A stretch of 64,000 nt of DNA from Chitinophagales bacterium (GTDB lineage Bacteria > Bacteroidota > Bacteroidia > Chitinophagales > Chitinophagaceae). Each line of letters opens with the position of its first letter. Position 1 is the first letter of the stretch. This document shows positions 50,818-59,252 of the stretch, in pieces. Below the pieces are notes generated by a model that saw only the letters and a list, made by a program, of their open reading frames with translations, did not search any database and was not told where the DNA came from. The stretch spans positions 1-64,000 of the forward strand of contig JAATGQ010000120.1 of NCBI GenBank assembly GCA_015654595.1. Reading direction: 5' to 3'. The translations under genes and the position numbers were made by a program.

Positions 50818-51992
50818 AAAGCATCGCCCTCCTCTTTGCCGTCGTCTGCGCCTCCGGCTTCTTCCGCTGTGCTCGCCGCGGCTTCTTCCGCTGTGTTCGC
50901 CGCGCCTTCTTCTGCCGCGGCTTCTTCGTCGGCGATCCCTTTTTCTGTCCGAGCTTCCATCGAAGCCTCTTCCTCAGCTGCGGCTTCTGCAACCACTGGT
51001 TCTCCGCCTTCCTCGTCTTCTCCGTATTCCGTCTTTACCTCCGCGGCCCAGATGCCTTTTTCATTCAAATACCGGGACAGTGTCGCTTGAAATCCATGTG
51101 TCACAAAGACCCGCTCGGCGCCCGTTGCGGATATTGCTTCCAGCAGGCCTTTCCAGTCGGCATGATCGCTTAGCGCAAAACCCGCGTCGGCATTCCTGCG
51201 CCGCATATTGCCTCTTACCTGCATCCAGCCGCTGCATACGCCTACCCCAAGGGGGGTAAAACGTCTCATCCAAGCGCTGTCCTCTGCGCTCGACGGAGCA
51301 ATCACGACCTGGCCCCGAAACAAGTCCCGCGGCATATCCGGCAGAACCCTAACGACCGGAGGAAGCTTAATGCCCGCGTCAACCAGTGTCTGGTGTACAT
51401 TCCACACCGCACCGTGGACATAGATGGTATCGGCCGCGTCCGAAAGACAGGATAGAATACGCTGTGCCTTTCCGAGGCTGTACGCGATAAAGACCGAGGT
51501 CTTGCCTCTGTCCTGGTTACCCGCCACCCAATTTTGCATCGAAGAAAAAATGTCTGCCTGGGGCTTCCAGTTATAGATCGGCAGCCCAAAGGTGGACTCC
51601 GTTAAAAAAGTATGGCAGCGGATCGGCTCAAATTTTCCGCTGAGCCCGTCGTCTTCTGTTTTGTAGTCTCCGCTGATCACCCAAACTTCGTCTTTGTATT
51701 CGATCCGGATCTGGCTGCTGCCGATGATATGGCCGGCTGGGTGAAGGCTGATCCGAACGCCGTTGAGAAATACCGCTTCTCCCCATTCCACCGCCTGAAA
51801 AGAATGCGGTCCAAGCCGCAATTCGAGCAATGGTTTTGTCAGCCGATGGCAGAGATAGTGGTCGCTTCCGGCGCGGGCATGGTAGCTATGTGCATGCGTG
51901 ATCACGGCCCTGGCGACGGGCCGCCAGGGGTCGATATAAAACTCCCCTTGCGGGCAGTACAATCCCTTGTCTGTGAATTCGATTAAAGACAT
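50814..51992 (-). CDS. Ligase-associated DNA exonuclease (MBL fold)
   Basis: ITHAHSYHARAGSDHYLCH, LHPAGHIIGSSQIRIEYKDEVWVISGDYKTEDDGLSGKFEPIRCHTFLTESTFGLPIYNW; acidic Ala/Glu-rich tail. Confidence 0.93.
   Translation of the reverse strand: MSLIEFTDKGLYCPQGEFYIDPWRPVARAVITHAHSYHARAGSDHYLCHRLTKPLLELRLGPHSFQAVEWGEAVFLNGVRISLHPAGHIIGSSQIRIEYKDEVWVISGDYKTEDDGLSGKFEPIRCHTFLTESTFGLPIYNWKPQADIFSSMQNWVAGNQDRGKTSVFIAYSLGKAQRILSCLSDAADTIYVHGAVWNVHQTLVDAGIKLPPVVRVLPDMPRDLFRGQVVIAPSSAEDSAWMRRFTPLGVGVCSGWMQVRGNMRRRNADAGFALSDHADWKGLLEAISATGAERVFVTHGFQATLSRYLNEKGIWAAEVKTEYGEDEEGGEPVVAEAAAEEEASMEARTEKGIADEEAAAEEGAANTAEEAAASTAEEAGGADDGKEEGDAL
50857..50904 (-). repeat. 24-bp tandem repeat x2 in the exonuclease tail
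   Basis: GCTTCTTCCGCTGTG(C/T)TCGCCGCG x2, 1 mismatch; encodes the repeated (A)N/S-TAEEA tail units. Confidence 0.85.
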
Positions 51993-52046
51993 ACCAGCTT
52001 ATGTGCAAATAACAAGCCGGCGCGGCAAAAGTTGGGGCAGCGCCAT

Positions 52047-53267
52047 TCAATTGACCGTTGTCACGTTCCCGTCTACTTTCTTTATGAAATAAAGCTTTTT
52101 GTTCTCGAAGTAATCAAGCACCATCGTCTGCTTGTTGAGAAACACCGGCTCGATAGAGAAATCGTCAAAAACTTTGAACTTTTTCTCACCGATACTGCCG
52201 TTGAGGCTTTTGCCATGAAGCAGCAGCAGCCTGGAGAAGCGATAGGCCGCCTCATATCCGCGGTACAGCATATCGCTGGGCCGTAAATAATACCTGGCTT
52301 TGAAGTTTTGTTGCAGCTCTTTTACCAGGCTATCTGCCGGGTTGAAATAAAAAGGCGCTGTATAAACGACATCCTCGCCAGCGTATTCGGATTTTGTAAA
52401 ATCGATATTGTCCCAGGTCGGCATCCCGATAACCGTTGTCCGGTAGCTTTTAAGCCCTGCCAGCACTTCGCAAAGATGCGCTCCCCAGCTATCGTCGAGG
52501 CTGCCTGCGATACAGACCGTCACCAGCAGGCTGTCGAGATACGGCGCAATCGCATTGGCGTCAAAGTTGTCTTCCAGCTGGACGTATTTTATTTTCAGCG
52601 GCACACCGGCCGTGGTCTTGTCCATATTGGTGAAATAGCTGTAAAGCCTATCTTCCTGTGTGCCTTTCTTACGGAAAAAGACCAGCGACCTGGTCAGGTA
52701 ATTCTTCTGTATATAGCGGTAAATGGCTTCGCAATGGGTTCGCAGCGTGCTGTTGAGGATAACGAGGTTTGGGTTATTGGTGACTCCGCCGTCGTTGGGG
52801 TAGCTGACATTTATAAAGGGAATGCTTTTTCGGGCTGCTGCTGCGGAGAGCGTTTGCAGTTCGGTTGCGTTGGAGACCTGTCCTATGATAAGTCCTGTCC
52901 GTTCGAATGCCGGGCTGGCGACGACCTGCGCCATAGGCTGGGTGACAGACTTCGAATCATAGATCTGTACGTTCAGCTTTGCGCCTTCTTTCTGTAGGGA
53001 ATCCAGGGCCATCTGCACTCCTTCATAAAACTCAAGACCGGGGGTTATCCATTTGGGAAAGTTCTTGTCGTAGCGATAGTTCCCGGAGTCGTCGAATGCG
53101 GAATCGAGATACAAAGGAATAAAGATCGCTACCTGTAAGCGCGAGCTGTCCAGGCCGACTACGGGAGATCCTAAGGGGCGGGCGCTGCTATCTACCTGCC
53201 CGTGGGCCGCGGGCAAACCCGCAAGGGCCAGGATCAAACCAAGAGAATATCGGAATATTATTTTCAT
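52047..53267 (-). CDS. Periplasmic ABC substrate-binding-like protein (type I PBP fold)
   Basis: Signal peptide; VAIFIPLYLDSAFD, GLIIGQVSNATELQTLSAAAARKSIPFINVSYPNDGG. No cognate permease adjacent. Confidence 0.75.
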   Translation of the reverse strand: MKIIFRYSLGLILALAGLPAAHGQVDSSARPLGSPVVGLDSSRLQVAIFIPLYLDSAFDDSGNYRYDKNFPKWITPGLEFYEGVQMALDSLQKEGAKLNVQIYDSKSVTQPMAQVVASPAFERTGLIIGQVSNATELQTLSAAAARKSIPFINVSYPNDGGVTNNPNLVILNSTLRTHCEAIYRYIQKNYLTRSLVFFRKKGTQEDRLYSYFTNMDKTTAGVPLKIKYVQLEDNFDANAIAPYLDSLLVTVCIAGSLDDSWGAHLCEVLAGLKSYRTTVIGMPTWDNIDFTKSEYAGEDVVYTAPFYFNPADSLVKELQQNFKARYYLRPSDMLYRGYEAAYRFSRLLLLHGKSLNGSIGEKKFKVFDDFSIEPVFLNKQTMVLDYFENKKLYFIKKVDGNVTTVN

Positions 53268-53378
53268 TATAAAGCTGTCTTCCCGCTCTCGAGCGGGACC
53301 CGGTTTGGGCAGGGCGGCGGCTATTCCTGCAATTCGACCACAAGCCTATTGGGACGTCAGGCGGGGCGGCAGTGTTGC

Positions 53379-54914
53379 CTACTCCCATTCGATCGTAGCC
53401 GGCGGCTTGCTGCTGATATCATATACCACCCGGTTGATCCCTTTGACATTGTTGATAATCTCATTGGAAACATCCGCGAGGAATGAATAGGGCAGATGCG
53501 CCCAGTCGGCTGTCATCCCATCGACCGAGGTCACTGCTCTAAGCGCAACGGTGAATTCATAGGTCCGCTCGTCTCCCATCACGCCGACGCTCTTTACCGG
53601 CAGTAAAATAGCGCCAGCCTGCCAAACGCTTGCATAGAGATGATGATCTTTCAGGGCCTTGGTATAAACATGATCAGCTTCCTGCAATAACCGAACCTTC
53701 TCCTCGGTGACTTCACCCAGGATACGGATGGCCAGGCCCGGGCCGGGGAAAGGGTGTCTTTCCAGCAGTTCGGCGGGGATGCCCAGCTCGGCGCCGACCC
53801 TTCTTACTTCGTCTTTGAACAGGAATCGCAGCGGTTCGACCAGTTCGAGGTGCATCTTTTCGGGAAGACCGCCCACATTGTGGTGGGATTTGATCGTGAC
53901 GGAAGGTCCGTGTACCGATACGCTTTCGATGACGTCCGGGTAAATGGTACCCTGTCCCAGCAATTCCACACCCTCTACTTTACCGGCTTCTTCCTGGAAG
54001 ACATCTATAAAGAGACGGCCAATCGTCTTGCGCTTGGCCTCCGGATCGGATTTGCCGGCTAATTCTTTATAAAACAACTCCTTAGCATCAATTCCTTTGA
54101 CATTCAGGCCGATGGTTTTATAGGTTTCCAGAACCTGGCTGAACTCATTCTTGCGAAGCACGCCGTTATCGACGAAAATGCCGATCAGTCGGTCGCCGAT
54201 CGCTCTGTGGATCAGGGTCGCAGCTACCGTAGAATCGACCCCGCCGCTCAGGGCCATGATGACTTTGCGGTTGCCGATCTGTTTTTTCAGTCCTTCTACC
54301 GTATCGCTGACAAAATGTGCTGGTGTCCAGTCCTGGGCACAGCCGCAGATATCGACGAGGAAATTGCGGATGATCTTTTTGCCTTCTACGGAATGATAGA
54401 CTTCCGGATGGAATTGAAGACAATATAGGGGCTGCTCGTTGGCGGCATCCTTGCGGAAAGCGGCGTAAGGTATTTTATCTGTCGTCGCCAGAACTTCGAA
54501 GCCGACGGGCAGATCGAGGATCGTATCAGCATGGCTCATCCAGACCTGGGAAGTGCCTGTCACGTCCTTGAACAGCACGTTGTCCTTTTGCTTTTGCATA
54601 AAGGCGCGGCCGTATTCTCTTTTATCACTGCTGGCGACTCGTCCGCCAAACTGCTTGGCAGTCAGCTGGGCGCCATAGCAAACTCCCATCACCGGCAAAC
54701 GCTTGTGCATCGCCTCGATGTCCACCTCTGGTGCATTGGCGTCATTCACCGAAAAGGGCGAACCAGAGAGGATGATGCCCTTTAAGGAAGGGTCATATTC
54801 AAAAGATTTGTGATAGGGGATGATCTCACAGTATACATTCGCTTCGCGTACAGCCCTGGCGATCAATTGAGTATATTGAGATCCAAAGTCGAGAATCAGG
54901 ATTTTTTCCGTCAT
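53379..54914 (-). CDS. guaA: GMP synthase (glutamine-hydrolysing)
   Basis: [56 protein letters not shown]-terminal [14 protein letters not shown]. Confidence 0.98.
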   Translation of the reverse strand: MTEKILILDFGSQYTQLIARAVREANVYCEIIPYHKSFEYDPSLKGIILSGSPFSVNDANAPEVDIEAMHKRLPVMGVCYGAQLTAKQFGGRVASSDKREYGRAFMQKQKDNVLFKDVTGTSQVWMSHADTILDLPVGFEVLATTDKIPYAAFRKDAANEQPLYCLQFHPEVYHSVEGKKIIRNFLVDICGCAQDWTPAHFVSDTVEGLKKQIGNRKVIMALSGGVDSTVAATLIHRAIGDRLIGIFVDNGVLRKNEFSQVLETYKTIGLNVKGIDAKELFYKELAGKSDPEAKRKTIGRLFIDVFQEEAGKVEGVELLGQGTIYPDVIESVSVHGPSVTIKSHHNVGGLPEKMHLELVEPLRFLFKDEVRRVGAELGIPAELLERHPFPGPGLAIRILGEVTEEKVRLLQEADHVYTKALKDHHLYASVWQAGAILLPVKSVGVMGDERTYEFTVALRAVTSVDGMTADWAHLPYSFLADVSNEIINNVKGINRVVYDISSKPPATIEWE

Positions 54915-55053
54915 GGTGGCGCAAAGGTAAAAAAAATCCATCATGTAACCTCCCCGTCCCGATCGCGTCTGAGAGGTGGAGGGAGATTTATATACGGTTT
55001 CATAATCCCGTCAAAAAGTGTAATTTTTGTAACTAATCCTAAAAACATAAAAC

Positions 55054-55824
55054 ATGAAACTCGCCTCGCTTTCGTCCGCCTTTTCCAACTCTGCCGGTGG
55101 GCGGCTTCTTTTTGGGGCCTTGCTTGTCCTACCTCTGCTGTTATCCTCCTGCCACAATATTTTGGGCCGGCGTGTAAAAGGCAGCGGCAATATCCGTACG
55201 GAAGACCGCAGTGTTTCCGAGTTCAAGAATGTAGAAGTCTCCGGCGCGTCCAAGATCATGGTATCGCAAGGGGATCATTCTGCCGTCAAGATCGAAGGCG
55301 ATGACAACCTGCTTCAATATATCGAGGTGCTCCAGGAAGGCGACAAGATCATCGTCCGGGAAAAATCCGGCTTTAACCTCAAGCCTACGGCCGACCTCCT
55401 GGTTTATGTCACTTCCAGGGTATACAATCAGATCGACGCCTCCGGCGCCTGTGACATCGTCGGACAAACCAAGATCTCTAATCCCGAAGACCTGGAAGTT
55501 CATGTCAGCGGCGCAGGCGATATAAAGATGGAGGTCGATGCTCCCGAGCTGAGGGCCAAGGTCTCCGGCAGCGGTTCTGTCACCTTGAAAGGGCAAACGA
55601 AAAATGTCGATCTTGATCTTACCGGGGCTGCCAACGCCTATTGCTATGACCTGTTGTCGGAAAACACAAAGGTTGATATTTCCGGCGCTGGTTCTGCGGA
55701 AGTTTTTGCCAGCGTTAAGCTTGACGCCAGCGTAAGCGGGGCCGGCAGCGTTTCTTACAAGGGTAATGCCACCACCGTCAGCCAGCATGTCAGCGGAGCC
55801 GGATCGGTTAATAAGGTCAACTAG
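55054..55824 (+). CDS. GIN-domain (DUF2807) auto-transporter-adhesin-head-like lipoprotein
   Basis: Lipobox LLSSC; VSGASKIMVSQGDHSAVKIEGDDNLLQYIEV; repeated SGAGS/SGSGS motifs. Confidence 0.9.
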   Translation: MKLASLSSAFSNSAGGRLLFGALLVLPLLLSSCHNILGRRVKGSGNIRTEDRSVSEFKNVEVSGASKIMVSQGDHSAVKIEGDDNLLQYIEVLQEGDKIIVREKSGFNLKPTADLLVYVTSRVYNQIDASGACDIVGQTKISNPEDLEVHVSGAGDIKMEVDAPELRAKVSGSGSVTLKGQTKNVDLDLTGAANAYCYDLLSENTKVDISGAGSAEVFASVKLDASVSGAGSVSYKGNATTVSQHVSGAGSVNKVN

Positions 55825-55829
55825 TCACT

Positions 55830-56405
55830 ATGCGTATATCGATATCCAAGGGCTGCGCCAGCAGCCCTTTATTTATATTGTTCTTTGTCCTCTGTTCGTC
55901 TCGTCAGGGGCGGGCACAGAATATCCCCTCTCCGGAAGCCTTTGTCAATGCCATCCTCGATTCGGCGACGGGTTCCGACACATCGCATATTTACCTGGTG
56001 GCCGGCGTCGACAGCTGCTGGTTTACCAAGTTCAATTATGACGAGTGGGAAAACTATACGCTGCGGGAGTCGGTTCCGTTGACGACGCTGAATGAATTGT
56101 CGGAGAAGGTGTCATTGGCCCGCTTCCCATACTTTTGGAAGACCGCTCTTTTGCCGAGGGCGATCCTGCTAACCCGTCATCAAAGCGACTCGCTTATCAA
56201 TACCGGTCCGCATCGACAGCCGCTGCCAAAACAAAAGATCCTTTATAGTCTTTCTCTTCCCGAGTTTACCGACGACGGTCAATATGCGGTCATCGACATC
56301 AATCTCATCTGCGGCGTGCAGTGCGGACAGGGTTTTACCTGTATCTTTCACAAGACTCCTGATGGCTGGAAGCTGATCGGGAAACATAATAACTGGGCGT
56401 CTTAG
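55830..56405 (+). CDS. Secreted hypothetical protein
   Basis: Signal-peptide-like N-terminus; 6 bp downstream of the GIN gene, same strand. Confidence 0.6.
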   Translation: MRISISKGCASSPLFILFFVLCSSRQGRAQNIPSPEAFVNAILDSATGSDTSHIYLVAGVDSCWFTKFNYDEWENYTLRESVPLTTLNELSEKVSLARFPYFWKTALLPRAILLTRHQSDSLINTGPHRQPLPKQKILYSLSLPEFTDDGQYAVIDINLICGVQCGQGFTCIFHKTPDGWKLIGKHNNWAS

Positions 56406-56510
56406 CGCGGTCTGGTCTTCAGCGCAGACGCGCAGGACTGCCGATCGCTGTCACGCGGCCGGGGGGTGCGGGGTCTGTCGATGCTGATCGCTATCAGAAG
56501 GCCGCGCCGG

Positions 56511-58883
56511 CTACAGATCCACGTACTTCACCCTGATCCACAGATTCCGGTTTCGCCCTTTATCATCCGTACAGGAGATCTTTACCGGCCCTTCTTCGGG
56601 GACAAAGAACTGCTTGCTCCCCGCCTCTCCCGCCTTGTAGAACTTGTCATTGATATACCAGTAGACCTTTCCGACATCATTGCCCACACGACAGCGAAGC
56701 TCCAGCGGTTCGGGGTCTTTCCGGTTGATCAGGTATTCCGTGCCGGCGGTAGGGAAGGTCACTACGGGGCCGCCTTCGTGGAAAACCTTTTCGCAGGCGG
56801 GATTATGGACGGGTATCTTCTGATAAGTGATCCGGTTGGATTCGTAGTATTCCTTCATTTCGGGGGGGATAACCGGGTACCACTTTTTCTTGTAGCCCGT
56901 TGCAGGCAGACAGATCCTGCAATAGGATATCTTTTCATCGGGGGAGACAAAGACCTCCTGCTGGTTGTCGCATTTCTTTGCCGGCGATACCAGCGGGATA
57001 AAGTAGTCCGTTACGAGGTGAGAGCAGAAGTCTGCCGGGGGAAGACCCGTCTCGGAACAGACCATTCTTATATCACAATCGGCAGGCTGGCTGAACCAGG
57101 AGGCGTCATCGTCGTAGTCGATCGTATTGAAGACGGTGAACAGCAATGGCGTAGCCACGTTAGCGCCGCTAAGCTCGGGGATGCCTACCCCCGAAAAGTT
57201 GCCCACCCAGATACCGACGGTATAGCGTTTGTTGTAGCCAATACTCCAGGCATCTCTTCTTCCGTAAGAGGTTCCTGTCTTCCAGGCTATCTTGGGCAGG
57301 TGTACGGTGCTTTCCCAGTTGAGCGGAAAATCCGGCCGGTTGACCTTGGACAGGGTTTCGTTGATCATAAAAGCCGCCGCGGGGCTAAGGATCTTTCGGG
57401 CGGCCCGGACCGTATCTTCGAGGGTATAGATCGGTTTTACATAAGCGCCGCTATCGGAAAAGATGGAATAGAGTCCCGTCATCTCCTCGAGTGTCGCTCC
57501 GCATCCTCCCAGGATCATCGAGAGCCCCAGCTTGCGTTTATCTTTTGTCACCTGCTTGAAATCGCATTCTTCCAGCTTCCGGATCAGCTTTTCTTTGCCG
57601 AGCGCTTTCAGGCTTTTTACAGCCGGGATATTCAGGGAATGTTCCAGTGCGTACTCCATCGTCACATAGCCATTGAATTTCCGGTCATAGTTTTCCGGGG
57701 CATAGCCTTCGTAGTTGACAGGGACGTCCGTGATCGTCATTTTGGGTGTCAGCAGTCCATTGTCGATACAAAGTCCATATAACAGGGGCTTCAGCGTGCT
57801 GCCCGGCTGCCGGATGGCGGCAGCTCCATTGACCTGTCCGCCATCTGTCGAGTCATGGAAGTCTGCGCTGCCGATGTAAGAGACAAGGCGGTGCGTCCGA
57901 TTGTCGAGCACGATCACTGCTGCGTTATGGATGTTTTTCAAAGCAAGGGTCCGGGAATAGTCCTTGACCAGCTTCTCCAGCTTCATCTGTGTATTCAGTA
58001 CGATCGTTGTATGGATGATCGGCGCTCCTGTCTTTTTTAGCTTGACAGCCAGGTGCGGGATATAGGCAGGCACGGCGCCTCTTGTCGCCGTCAGCGGCTC
58101 CGCCAGTGCGTCTGCGATCTCCTTTTCGGTAAACACCTTCTCCGCCGCCCAGTGATGCAGCCATTTATTTCTTTCCTCTATGATCTGATCGTTGTTCTTT
58201 CCCATCACCAGGGAAGAGGGCCGGTTGGGTATAATAGACAAAGCTGTGATCTCCGCCAGCGACAGGTGATCGGGATTCTTTTTGAAGTATAGGATGGATG
58301 CCGACTTTACGCCCTGGATATTGCCGCCGTAAGGGACCTTATTCAGATACAGCTGCAGAATCTCGTCCTTATTGTATTTCCACTCGAGCTGAAAAGCCCG
58401 GAAGACTTCTATCAGCTTGTTCAGGTAGGTGCGTCTTTTTGGTTCCAGCGAACGGGCGACCTGCATCGTAATGGTAGAAGCGCCGGAGGTGCGCCGCATC
58501 CGCAGGATATTTTTGACAAAGGCCCTCGCCATAGCCACAGGGTTGATACCGGGGTGGTAGTAAAAATACCTGTCTTCTTTTTCCACGATGGTCTTGCGTA
58601 GTAAAGGCGAGATCTCATTCAGTTCCGTTTTCATCCGCCATTGCTGATCATGCGTAAGAAAGGCGTGGATGACTTCACCTTTGTTGTCGGTAATGATCGT
58701 GGAGTACTCTACCCGGTCGGGGAGGGGGAAGCACCAGTTTAAGAGTAAAAAAAGAAGAAAACCGCCGGCTACAGGCAATCCGCCGATCTTTAGATATTTC
58801 AGCAGGCGTTGTCGCTTTGGTAAAGAGCGCTGCTGTGACTCGGGTCGGGAAGTCCTGGTCTTTCCCCGAAATGGGATTCTCAT
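56511..58883 (-). CDS. pbpC: Penicillin-binding protein 1C
   Basis: Transglycosylase EKEDRYFYYHPGINPVAMARAF...SGASTITMQVARSLEPKRRT; transpeptidase QPGSTLKPLLYGLCID, KTGTSYGRRDAWSIGYN; C-terminal PBP_C domain. Confidence 0.96.
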   Translation of the reverse strand: MRIPFRGKTRTSRPESQQRSLPKRQRLLKYLKIGGLPVAGGFLLFLLLNWCFPLPDRVEYSTIITDNKGEVIHAFLTHDQQWRMKTELNEISPLLRKTIVEKEDRYFYYHPGINPVAMARAFVKNILRMRRTSGASTITMQVARSLEPKRRTYLNKLIEVFRAFQLEWKYNKDEILQLYLNKVPYGGNIQGVKSASILYFKKNPDHLSLAEITALSIIPNRPSSLVMGKNNDQIIEERNKWLHHWAAEKVFTEKEIADALAEPLTATRGAVPAYIPHLAVKLKKTGAPIIHTTIVLNTQMKLEKLVKDYSRTLALKNIHNAAVIVLDNRTHRLVSYIGSADFHDSTDGGQVNGAAAIRQPGSTLKPLLYGLCIDNGLLTPKMTITDVPVNYEGYAPENYDRKFNGYVTMEYALEHSLNIPAVKSLKALGKEKLIRKLEECDFKQVTKDKRKLGLSMILGGCGATLEEMTGLYSIFSDSGAYVKPIYTLEDTVRAARKILSPAAAFMINETLSKVNRPDFPLNWESTVHLPKIAWKTGTSYGRRDAWSIGYNKRYTVGIWVGNFSGVGIPELSGANVATPLLFTVFNTIDYDDDASWFSQPADCDIRMVCSETGLPPADFCSHLVTDYFIPLVSPAKKCDNQQEVFVSPDEKISYCRICLPATGYKKKWYPVIPPEMKEYYESNRITYQKIPVHNPACEKVFHEGGPVVTFPTAGTEYLINRKDPEPLELRCRVGNDVGKVYWYINDKFYKAGEAGSKQFFVPEEGPVKISCTDDKGRNRNLWIRVKYVDL

Positions 58884-59044
58884 GGTTTTCCGGTAGTTCC
58901 GGTTTATTAAATGTAATTAACAATTTCTTAGTACATCCACTATTGCAAATACTCTATTCCGTTATGTAACTTACTCCTGGAATTTATTTCCACTTTATGC
59001 CCTCCTCACATCCTCCTTAGCTCGCACTAATTTCATACTTTCTT

Positions 59045-59064
59045 TTTTGGCTGACAAGCCAAAA
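59045..59064. other. Perfect hairpin in the pbpC / A2M divergent intergenic region
   Basis: TTTTGGCT-GACA-AGCCAAAA, 8-bp arms. Confidence 0.5.
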
Positions 59065-59252
59065 GGAATCTATTTTCTCCTATCTATTTGTATATTCGGG
59101 CTGTTGGCCGTTCTGGAAATTCGGCCTTGGCCCGAAAGGTCTGACGATGAGCCTTCGGTCAGCCGACTCCGTCGACTTTGGTTAACACCGTTTTAAGTAC
59201 TGGATGGGAGCGTCCCCTCCATGTCTTTACAAAACTCTTATCTGATCTCCAT

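Noticed and set aside
53286-53312. CCCGCTCTCGAGCGGG palindrome upstream of the substrate-binding protein gene
   Set aside because: Real palindrome but short, with no U-tract and no context to assign a function.
56466-57782. 438-aa plus-strand ORF antisense to pbpC
   Set aside because: Overlaps well-supported pbpC; no motif evidence.
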